DNA of 13,835 nt from Actinobacteria bacterium UBA2286. Lineage in GTDB: Bacteria; Actinomycetota; Coriobacteriia; Anaerosomatales; Anaerosomataceae. The position numbers were made by a program, and so were the translations under genes. Below the pieces are notes generated by a model. It had not been told where the DNA came from, did no database searches, and worked only from the letters and a program-made list of their open reading frames with translations. Of this stretch, positions 8,146 through 13,835 are shown piece after piece (position 1 is the first letter of the stretch; the number at the start of each line of letters is the position of its first letter). Location of the stretch: assembly GCA_002345925.1 (NCBI GenBank), contig DDWM01000047.1, positions 1-13,835 on the forward strand. Reading direction: 5' to 3'.

Positions 8146-8174
8146 ATTATTACTGCGGGTGTCGTTAGTAACAA
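8146..8174 (-). promoter_or_regulatory. Predicted sigma70-like promoter of the CWB2 surface-protein gene
   Basis: On the minus strand TTGTTA (8174-8169) is followed after 16 bases by TAATAA (8152-8147), or after 17 bases by AATAAT. Both boxes resemble the sigma70 consensus and stand out as an AT-rich patch in GC-rich surroundings. It sits 33 bases or more upstream of the ATG at 8113, in the only non-coding gap between this gene and the NHL gene, and so separates the two transcription units. Confidence 0.55.
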
Positions 8175-8181
8175 CCGTTAC
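8168..8181. promoter_or_regulatory. Inverted repeat overlapping the -35 box, possible operator
   Basis: GTAAC (8168-8172) and GTTAC (8177-8181) form a perfect 5-bp inverted repeat with a 4-base spacer. It overlaps the -35 hexamer of the predicted promoter, the position expected for a repressor site. The arms are short, so chance is possible, and I know of no regulator for this motif. Confidence 0.3.
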
Positions 8182-8206
8182 ATTCTAGCAGCCGCGGGGC
8201 TCTCCG

Positions 8207-9406
8207 TCAGCTGCGCGGGCGTTTCGATTGCGGAGCGAACGCGACCACGATGAGTCCTGCGCCAAGGAGCGCGAGAACGATCGACATCACAATGAACGGC
8301 AATCGCCCGCTCGCGTCGGCCTGGCCCGCGACTCCACCGGAAGGCAGCTTGTCGGCATCGACCCAAGTCCAGACCTGAACTCGCTTGTTGCCCGTATCGG
8401 CTACGTACAGTCGCTCGCCCGATGAGTCCGCCGCAATGTCGTTGGGGAAAGACAGCTCTCCGTCCCCGGTACCCGGCCCGCCAAAGCGACCAAGCACTGT
8501 CCCGGCTTGATCCCACACCGCGATGTCTTGCGCCAGTGCATCGGCGACGACCACAAGGCCGCTTGCCTCGGCAGAGGGCGGGAGAAACGCCATCCCGCGG
8601 GCGAGCGCATCGACTTGCAGTACTCGTCTGAAACCGCCATCGCGCCCGAACACCACGATCCGGCGGTTGTTGCTATCCGAGACCCAGACCTCGTCCTCGC
8701 TCACAGCAACGCCGTTGGGATAGTCAAGCACGACCGCCACACCGGTGGCCTCCTCGGCAGCCTTTGCTCCGCCGATCTCGCGCACCACGGTGCCATCGGA
8801 TTCAAGTTCCAGCACGCGGTGCCGCGACTCCACGTCGCTCACCCAAACCGTGCCATCCTCGGCCACATCGATGCCGAGCGGCGCCCATGCGGTGCTCTCC
8901 GCGCTGCGCGTGTCGTCTTCGGACGACTTCGGCGTCAGTTCGCCGAGTAGCGTGCCCTTGGTGTCATCGAACATGAAGACGGTCTTGTGCTCACGGTCGG
9001 TCACGTACAAGACGCCGCGAGCGTCATCTCGCGCAGCGTACACAGGGATGCCGAGCGTGCCGCTGCCGATGACCGAGCTCTCAGCGCCGCGGTTGTCGAA
9101 GACGCGGATCACGCGAGCCTGGGAGTCGACTACGTACACGCGCCCAGGGCCGGCAACGACACCGACCGGCCTCTCGAGCGGCGGCGTGCTCTCACTCGGA
9201 AACGCGAACTCGAACTGCGGATATCTGCCGAGAGCAGCGCCGACATCGCCGACCGCTGGCACCGGGCGTGACACCGGAGGCATGAGCACAAGGATGACGC
9301 CGGCTGCGACAAAGAGCGCGACAGCACCGCCCAGAAGCCAGCGCGCGCGGCGCTGAGCTGCAGTGATCACGCGTTTGCGTGTGGTACCCGACCGCGTTGG
9401 CTCCAC
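8207..9406 (-). CDS. NHL-repeat six-bladed beta-propeller protein with a membrane helix at each end
   Basis: A 399-residue protein. The N-terminus is basic (TRKR, QRRAR) and followed by a helix at about 23-43. Residues 77-347 hold about six NHL repeats, recognisable by repeated V-Y/W-V-x-D units: RVYVVDSQARVIRVFD, LYVTDREHKTVFMFD, VWVSDVESRHRVLELE, VWVSDSNNRRIVVFG, VVVADALAQDIAVWD and LYVADTGNKRVQVW. A second helix at 369-389 ends in a basic tail (KRPRS). The charges predict both ends in the cytoplasm and the propeller outside. NHL propellers bind proteins, RNA or small ligands; none is identifiable here. The start is GTG at 9406 with a weak AGGCGAG upstream, seven bases after the lipoprotein stop. 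It is the last gene of an apparent three-gene unit. Confidence 0.85.
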   Translation of the reverse strand: MEPTRSGTTRKRVITAAQRRARWLLGGAVALFVAAGVILVLMPPVSRPVPAVGDVGAALGRYPQFEFAFPSESTPPLERPVGVVAGPGRVYVVDSQARVIRVFDNRGAESSVIGSGTLGIPVYAARDDARGVLYVTDREHKTVFMFDDTKGTLLGELTPKSSEDDTRSAESTAWAPLGIDVAEDGTVWVSDVESRHRVLELESDGTVVREIGGAKAAEEATGVAVVLDYPNGVAVSEDEVWVSDSNNRRIVVFGRDGGFRRVLQVDALARGMAFLPPSAEASGLVVVADALAQDIAVWDQAGTVLGRFGGPGTGDGELSFPNDIAADSSGERLYVADTGNKRVQVWTWVDADKLPSGGVAGQADASGRLPFIVMSIVLALLGAGLIVVAFAPQSKRPRS

Positions 9407-9413
9407 CGCTCGC

Positions 9414-10238
9414 CTAGCCTGCGATCATAGTGGCGACCTTGACGACCGCGCTCTTGAGGTCGACGGCCTTGCCCTTCTTCGCGTGCAGCTCCACTGAGAT
9501 CAGGACCGGTCCGTCGAGGAACACCACAACGGCGAAGTCGTCACGCACGCCGAAGTAGCCCTTCTTGGAGCCGATGGTCACGGTCGCCTTCGATTCGGGG
9601 TACTGCTGCTTCATCTCTTCAGCGAGCGCCTCGGCGTTCTTGGTATCAACGGTCTGCTCGGCGTAGATCACGAGCTGGTCGGCATTGCCGGAAGTGGGGA
9701 TGTAGTTGCGCGTGATAGAGGCCGGGTCGGCGATGATTCCCTGTGCCGAGTAGCCAGTTATGGAGTCAGGAACGTACTTGGCGAGGTTTGAGACGGCATC
9801 GACAGGCTCATCGGGGGCTGGCGTCGAGGTGGTCGCAGTGCTGCCGCCGGTAGAGTCAGGCTCGGGCGTGGTGCCGCCTTCGATATCCTTGAGCTGCGAG
9901 GATGCGTTCTTGTAGTTGGGATTGAGTGCGATGACGGCCTTGAGCTTCTCGGTCGCCGTCGTGAGATCTCCAGCCGCAAGCGCGGCCTGAGCCTCATCGT
10001 AGAGCGCTCCTGTGTTCTGATGATCCGGACAAGTGATGATCCTCGTGGTGACCGAGTACTCCCCGACCTTGTCCTCGGGAACCTGGATGTCCTCCGTGTT
10101 GTCTTCAACGACTTCACCTGCGGTGCATAGCACGATCTCACCGGTCTTGACGGTCACGGTTCGCTGCTTGCAGCCCGTAGTCGTTGCGAGCGAGAAGACA
10201 AGGACTAGCGCGAGCAGAACATGAGTGAAGCGTTTCAC
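9414..10238 (-). CDS. TPR-like membrane lipoprotein of unknown function
   Basis: About 274 residues. A lipoprotein signal peptide (MKRFTHVLLALVLVFSLA) ends at a TTGC lipobox with C23 as the lipidated cysteine; the threonine at -3 is less usual. A small N-terminal domain with two further cysteines (EIVLC and IITCPDH), possibly a disulfide pair, is followed by a helix-turn-helix resembling one TPR unit (DEAQAALAAGDLTTATEKLK, ending ALNPNYKNA). A Ser/Thr/Pro-rich linker leads to a C-terminal domain of about 120 residues that I do not recognise. I chose GTG 10238: AGAGGTGA stands at a normal distance, and this GTG overlaps the preceding stop as GTGA. The alternative TTG at 10244 sits almost on the ribosome site. 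It is co-translated with the membrane protein upstream and is probably its outer-face partner. Confidence 0.82.
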   Translation of the reverse strand: MKRFTHVLLALVLVFSLATTTGCKQRTVTVKTGEIVLCTAGEVVEDNTEDIQVPEDKVGEYSVTTRIITCPDHQNTGALYDEAQAALAAGDLTTATEKLKAVIALNPNYKNASSQLKDIEGGTTPEPDSTGGSTATTSTPAPDEPVDAVSNLAKYVPDSITGYSAQGIIADPASITRNYIPTSGNADQLVIYAEQTVDTKNAEALAEEMKQQYPESKATVTIGSKKGYFGVRDDFAVVVFLDGPVLISVELHAKKGKAVDLKSAVVKVATMIAG

Positions 10239-11716
10239 TGACAATCACCTCTCGGCGGTTGATCGGCACCCGAGGCGCCGGACTTAGAACTACATGTCAA
10301 CAGTAACGCGAGCGCGAGCGCCACGCCACCGAGCGCAACATACGATGCGACAACCGGTAGCGCTCTGAACGAGATCGCGGCGAATTCACTTCCAAAGTCG
10401 ACCTGCACCTCAGATGGGATGAAGGTCGTGAGCGTACGGAGCGGCGTGGCCCAGACAAATGGCCACGCAACGGCGGCTGCAACCAGTGCAGCGATGCGTG
10501 AAAGCCGTGTGTCGCGAGTAAGCGCCATGCCGAGAACGACGAGCGTGAGCGCAAGGGCTGCCCAGGGACCGACGACCTCGACCCCATGCAAGATGAACGA
10601 TGCCTTGAAATCGGCGCCGCTTTGCATCAGGCCGTTCGCGTGACCTGTGAGCGCGGGCAGGAACAGCCCGACGACCGCCGCCAGCGCTGCGAGCCCGGCT
10701 ACTGCGATGCTTGTTCGGCAGAGTACGGAGCGAGATGGGCTCTCGGCAGCAGCATCCTTCGGCCACACGAGCACAGTGGCGGCCAGAGCGAGCACCGACC
10801 CTGCCGAGGCTGCAGCAAGCTGAATCGGCTGCGGTCCGAATGCGCCAGTCGCCTGCTCGACTATGGTGAGAGCCGTGATGGCTACTCCGGGCAAGAAGTA
10901 CGCTCCGGCGATAGCCCGAGGGCCTGCCGAGCGCAGCACGACCAAAGCGGAAGCCGCCGTGACCGCACAGGCGACCGCGTAGAGCCAGACGCCGCCATGC
11001 GAAAGCGCGGGGATGACATCGGCGGTGTTCCAGCGAGCAACGAGCATGAGAATCGCCGCCAGTGCGCCACCCGCTGCCGCAGGAACGGCGGCGGCATCAA
11101 GCGCTCCGCGTTCACGCGCGCGGCCAAGATGCCACCAGAGCGCCGCCCAGGCAACACCTGCCGCGAGCATCCAGAGCTCCTCGGCAGCGAATCGCACGAA
11201 CGGCGAGAACGAGCTGGGGCGCTCCCAGTTGCCAACGATTCCCGCAACGCCAGCCAGGCCAAGAAGCGCGCCGGCGAGCGGGATGACTTCGGAGATTCGA
11301 CGCCGAAACGTGAGGGTGACGAGAATTGCAGCCCAACCGGCCGTCGTCAGGAAGAGGATCTCGCTGCCGGCAGGTACATCGGAGTAGCGGTGCACAAGAA
11401 CCAGATAAGGCGCGCCGAAAAGTCCTGCAGCTCCAAGCACGAGCGAAAACAGCGGATCAGATGCAGAGCTGAGTCGGATCCGACGTGCGTCGCTGCTCAC
11501 CAACATGATGCCGATGGCCGAGCTAAGCGCCGCGACAGCCGCCAGTACCTCAGCTGAGAGCGTGCGACGTGCCTCGATCCCAACGGCAAAGGCGGCCGCC
11601 GCCGAAATCACAAGCACGAACACTGCAACGAGCACAGCGATCTCAAACCGCGAAGAGGAAGGGCCGGGGAAACCCCGACCCTTCCCTTCACGCATGACGT
11701 TTGAATTAGACGTCAT
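10235..11716 (-). CDS. Polytopic membrane protein, about 14 helices, family not recognised
   Basis: Up to 493 residues from the ATG at 11716. Roughly 14 hydrophobic segments run nearly end to end, beginning with FEIAVLVAVFVLVISAAAAF and ending with VASYVALGGVALALALLLTC, then a short polar tail. I see no WWD heme-handling motif, no nucleotide-binding site and no known transporter signature; one conspicuous patch is LWWHLGRARERG. The start is uncertain. ATG 11716 has only a weak GTGAG; ATG 11695 has none. Both place a 13-bp stem-loop inside the N-terminal codons, so a GTG at 11635, just before the first helix, is also possible. The stop overlaps the lipoprotein start (GTGA), so the two proteins are coupled and may form a complex with the NHL protein. 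Confidence 0.72.
   Translation of the reverse strand: MTSNSNVMREGKGRGFPGPSSSRFEIAVLVAVFVLVISAAAAFAVGIEARRTLSAEVLAAVAALSSAIGIMLVSSDARRIRLSSASDPLFSLVLGAAGLFGAPYLVLVHRYSDVPAGSEILFLTTAGWAAILVTLTFRRRISEVIPLAGALLGLAGVAGIVGNWERPSSFSPFVRFAAEELWMLAAGVAWAALWWHLGRARERGALDAAAVPAAAGGALAAILMLVARWNTADVIPALSHGGVWLYAVACAVTAASALVVLRSAGPRAIAGAYFLPGVAITALTIVEQATGAFGPQPIQLAAASAGSVLALAATVLVWPKDAAAESPSRSVLCRTSIAVAGLAALAAVVGLFLPALTGHANGLMQSGADFKASFILHGVEVVGPWAALALTLVVLGMALTRDTRLSRIAALVAAAVAWPFVWATPLRTLTTFIPSEVQVDFGSEFAAISFRALPVVASYVALGGVALALALLLTCSSKSGASGADQPPRGDCQ
11652..11689 (-). terminator. Strong stem-loop after the six-heme cytochrome gene, probable terminator or attenuator
   Basis: In minus-strand RNA, GGAAGGGUCGGGG (11685-11673) pairs with CCCCGGCCCUUCC (11669-11657) over 13 bp around a UUU loop. 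GAAG/CUUC adds four more pairs beyond one bulged base. One pair is U-G in the minus-strand transcript but a C/A mismatch in the plus strand, so the hairpin is complete only in the sense of the genes. It begins about 35 bases after the cytochrome stop and is followed by the pyrimidine-rich UUCCUCUUC, an imperfect U-tract. It could end or reduce transcription after the respiratory genes, but it overlaps the possible N-terminus of the next ORF. Confidence 0.6.
11694..11716. repeat. Perfect inverted repeat ATGACGT-N9-ACGTCAT
   Basis: Seven-base arms at 11694-11700 and 11710-11716 with an AT-rich 9-base spacer. It lies between the cytochrome stop and the large stem-loop, and its two arms contain both candidate ATG codons of the next ORF (11716 and 11695). 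The symmetry and spacing would suit a dimeric regulator site or a small RNA hairpin that hides a start codon. Confidence 0.55.
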
Positions 11717-11724
11717 CAGCTCAC

Positions 11725-12909
11725 TTACTTGTTGTGGCAAGCCTCACACACGCCGCGGTTGTTAGACCGAAGCAGTGCGTTGCCGTCACCCGGCGGAACG
11801 CTTCCGAGACCGTCGCCAGGGGTGACCCCGTAGCTTGAGTCGGGCAGCGGATCCGTCGAGTCAGCGACAGCGGCGTAGCCGGTCATCAGTGCATTGGAAC
11901 CGTGAGCAACGTGGCACGTCAGGCAGTCAATCCAGTCTGTGGAATCCTGCGTGGCGTAGTCCGCGGAGCTATCGTGAGCCAACGGAAGCACGTTGTCGGT
12001 CACGATGAGCGAACGGGCGCCCAGATAATTGGTGAGCGGAACGTTCGTCGGATGGCGATGACGGGTCACATAACCGAAACCGTCGTTGGCGTCATAATCC
12101 GACGTGGTATTGACGTACTGCGTGTGGCACGAAGCGCACCAACCGCTGATGCCCTTGGTGGCATCTACACCAGGAGCCTTTGCGTACCGCGGATTCGTGT
12201 AATCCGGCGTGTACAGGGCGACCTGAGCTGCGCCGGGCTCGTGAAGCAGCCAGCCGCTTGTCGGGTAACCAGGCTCAGCCGAGATGACCCACGGGGTCGG
12301 TGTCGGCTCGACCGGATCAACGGTACCGTCGTAACCACCGACGGCTACACCGTTGACGACGTCCTTCAGCAGACGGTAGTTCGACGAGCCGTGTACGTCG
12401 TGACACACGGAACAACCGATGACTACCTGGGTACCACCTGTGCTGAAGATGCCGTCGGTACCGGTGGTGCCACCACCATAAGCAACCCAGGTGGTGTTGT
12501 TCGGGTAGTGCTGCGTCGGGAACATCGCGGGGTTGAAGCCACCGCCGTTGAGGTCCTCGCCGAACGCGTTGAGCGTATCGTCTGAGCCGATACCATCATC
12601 GGCCTCAAAGACACCATCGAACACGTTCGTGTCAGCACCGAGCATCGCCGTGCCGTGGCACGTGTAGCAGAAATCATCGATGCTGGTCGACGTGCCGAGC
12701 AGCAGAGCGCTGCCCTCCGTCAGGTCTGTCTTCGTCCACGTGATGCTGCTCGCTGCCGTGTGCGCGCGGTGACAACCGGCGCAGGCATCGGTGCTCATCG
12801 TGTAACTACCGTGAATCGAGTAGTTCGCGAACGCGACCCCAGGAGTCAGCATGACCGCTGCGGCCACCGCGAAAACCGCGATGAGAAGTAAACGCTTCCT
12901 CACAGCCAT
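11725..12909 (-). CDS. Secreted six-heme cytochrome c (doubled-CXXCH type)
   Basis: A 394-residue exported protein. The signal peptide (AVRKRLLLI, hydrophobic core, GVAFA cleavage near 28) is followed by six CxxCH sites with first cysteines near 43, 81, 166, 258, 329 and 388: CAGCH, CYTCH, CSVCH, CASCH, CLTCH and CEACH, the last four residues before the C-terminal NK end. CSVCHDVHGSS and CLTCHVAHGSN are of the doubled-CXXCH type. It directly follows the Fe-S subunit gene with a one-base TGATG overlap and a GGAGG inside the upstream gene, so it is translated with it and probably accepts electrons from it outside the membrane. There is no membrane anchor beyond the signal peptide. A GTG six bases downstream (12903) is an alternative start with better ribosome-site spacing. 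Physiological donor and acceptor are inferred. Confidence 0.9.
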   Translation of the reverse strand: MAVRKRLLLIAVFAVAAAVMLTPGVAFANYSIHGSYTMSTDACAGCHRAHTAASSITWTKTDLTEGSALLLGTSTSIDDFCYTCHGTAMLGADTNVFDGVFEADDGIGSDDTLNAFGEDLNGGGFNPAMFPTQHYPNNTTWVAYGGGTTGTDGIFSTGGTQVVIGCSVCHDVHGSSNYRLLKDVVNGVAVGGYDGTVDPVEPTPTPWVISAEPGYPTSGWLLHEPGAAQVALYTPDYTNPRYAKAPGVDATKGISGWCASCHTQYVNTTSDYDANDGFGYVTRHRHPTNVPLTNYLGARSLIVTDNVLPLAHDSSADYATQDSTDWIDCLTCHVAHGSNALMTGYAAVADSTDPLPDSSYGVTPGDGLGSVPPGDGNALLRSNNRGVCEACHNK

Positions 12910-13757
12910 CACACCTCCCCCATCTCATTGGCGATACGCTGACGACGTGCAATGACGGCAACAAGTCCGCCTGCCAGCAGTGTAGGCACAAGCGCCGCTT
13001 TCGCGAAAGGTCCGGAGACAAGACTCGACATAAGCGGAGACACGTGGTCTTCCACAAACGGGTCTGCCTTCGGAGCGATCAACAGGTACTTGCGGCTTGC
13101 CCAGTACATCGAACCGTCGCCCTGCGCCGAGATATACCCGTTGGAGGCCGTGTTGATGTAAGCGAGAATGTTGTCCTTTGTATCCCAGTTCATGGCCTTT
13201 GCGGGGCACGTGAACACACACGAGGGCTGATGCTCCTTCTCGGGCACGGCCACGATCTCAGCGGCCGTCGCCTTCGTTGGCAACGCAGGCCCGTATGCAG
13301 GGATGAGGCTCTCGCCGATACCGGCGCGGCCGTAGCACAAAGTGCACTTCCAAGACTTGGAGGTCGCGTACAGGTCGCTACCTTCGCCGATCTTGGGATA
13401 ACCACCGCGGCCGCAGTCGATCTGGCACTGCTGCACGCACTGCACGCCAGCCGCATTGGTACCACCGGGGGTGCACTTCTCGGGATCGATAGCTACAGCG
13501 CCGTTGGGCATCTTGTTGATGGCTCCGAACGGGCACCGCTTGGTGCACGGCGGGTTGGTGCAGTGCCAGCATGTGTACCGCATGAACGGACCCATATCGA
13601 CACGCTTCTGAGACTTGATGATCACCCGCTGATCCGGAGCAGTCTTGTGAATGCCAGGGTTCAGCGCCTTCATCTTCCACGTGCGCTTACAGCTAACGAC
13701 ACAGCCGTTGCAGCGCATGCACTTATCGACGTCTTGAAGAATCGCCATAGTACTCAT
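12909..13757 (-). CDS. Four-cluster [4Fe-4S] electron-transfer subunit of a molybdopterin oxidoreductase, C-terminally membrane-anchored
   Basis: About 282 residues with 16 cysteines, enough for four [4Fe-4S] clusters, as in DmsB/PsrB/FdnH-type subunits. Groups: C13-C16-C19-C23 (CMRCNGCVVSC), C63-C66-C71-C75 (CWHCTNPPCTKRC), C95-C107-C111-C115 with an 11-residue insert after the first cysteine, and C138-C141 with C180-C184 (CTLC, CVFTC). Near the C-terminus a helix (AALVPTLLAGGLVAVI) is followed by ARRQR, which predicts that the cluster domain lies outside the membrane and the tail inside, as in FdnH. There is no signal peptide, so export would be by hitchhiking with a Tat-exported catalytic subunit. 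It sits between the probable catalytic subunit and a six-heme cytochrome. ATG 13757 follows AAGGGGGTG; the in-frame GTG just before it is less well placed. Confidence 0.9.
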   Translation of the reverse strand: MSTMAILQDVDKCMRCNGCVVSCKRTWKMKALNPGIHKTAPDQRVIIKSQKRVDMGPFMRYTCWHCTNPPCTKRCPFGAINKMPNGAVAIDPEKCTPGGTNAAGVQCVQQCQIDCGRGGYPKIGEGSDLYATSKSWKCTLCYGRAGIGESLIPAYGPALPTKATAAEIVAVPEKEHQPSCVFTCPAKAMNWDTKDNILAYINTASNGYISAQGDGSMYWASRKYLLIAPKADPFVEDHVSPLMSSLVSGPFAKAALVPTLLAGGLVAVIARRQRIANEMGEV

Positions 13758-13774
13758 CACTCACCACCCCCTTT

Positions 13775-13835
13775 CTACGGTGTGACCTTCTCGATGCGGC
13801 ACAAGCATGCTTTGAACTCAGGAATCGTGGTGTTC
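13775..13835 (-). CDS. C-terminal end of a probable molybdopterin oxidoreductase catalytic subunit (runs off window)
   Basis: Only the last 20 codons are present, ending PEFKACLCRIEKVTP and TAG at 13777-13775. A C-terminus of the form P-E-x-K-x-x-x-C-R-x-E is common in DMSO-reductase-family catalytic subunits, and the gene is followed 17 bases later by the Fe-S subunit start, the usual order in such operons. The fragment alone is too short for firm assignment and the substrate (for example tetrathionate, polysulfide, arsenate, nitrate or formate) cannot be told. The call rests mainly on context. Confidence 0.55.
   Translation of the reverse strand, partial: NTTIPEFKACLCRIEKVTP

Noticed and set aside
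8185..8206. Short hairpin AGCC-CCGC-GGCT after the NHL gene as a terminator
   Set aside because: The stem is only 4 bp and no U-tract follows.
10586..11557. Plus-strand open frame of 323 codons
   Set aside because: It is antisense to the polytopic membrane protein and is arginine- and cysteine-rich without recognisable motifs, as expected for a shadow frame.
1..13835. CRISPR array, insertion sequence, tRNA, rRNA or prophage features
   Set aside because: No regularly spaced repeats, transposase or integrase motifs, terminal inverted repeats or RNA-gene sequence were seen; the tandem repeats present are protein-domain repeats.

Overview
The window reads as a GC-rich chromosome segment from an anaerobic Gram-positive bacterium, most probably an actinobacterium of the Coriobacteriia type. 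This is inferred from gene content: cell-wall-binding repeat 2 (CWB2) domains, large secreted multiheme cytochromes without outer-membrane porins, an ECF-type BioY and GC-rich codon use. No rRNA or tRNA is present to confirm it. Every supported gene lies on the minus strand, so the order of transcription runs from high to low coordinates.

Right part (about 13835 to 11725): the last residues of an upstream protein, probably a molybdopterin oxidoreductase catalytic subunit, then a four-cluster ferredoxin subunit with a C-terminal membrane anchor, then a secreted six-heme cytochrome c. Gaps are very short or the genes overlap. This looks like an exported respiratory module that passes electrons from a molybdoenzyme through Fe-S clusters to hemes.

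Middle part (about 11716 to 8207): two stem-loops separate the cytochrome from a tightly coupled trio: a polytopic membrane protein of about 14 helices, a TPR-like lipoprotein (GTGA overlap) and an NHL six-bladed propeller anchored by a helix at each end. I recognise no named family for the first two.

Next (8181 to 2342): a predicted promoter drives a secreted protein made of a YCF48/BNR-type propeller, two Ig-like domains and three CWB2 repeats. After a 141-base gap with a composite hairpin comes a 998-residue cytochrome with 13 CxxCH sites and one CxxxCH site, in which an FG-GAP/VCBS-type propeller sits between heme 8 and heme 9. Three unrelated beta-propeller surface proteins and two multiheme cytochromes in one co-oriented block suggest a cell-envelope electron-transfer apparatus.

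Left part (2327 to 1): a good sigma70-like promoter overlapped by a BirA-type operator controls bioY (biotin uptake). It is followed by an SbcD/YhaO-like nuclease and the N-terminus of a YhaN/SbcC-like ATPase, which overlap in an ATGA junction and form a DNA-repair pair. No stretch over 300 bases lacks a gene.
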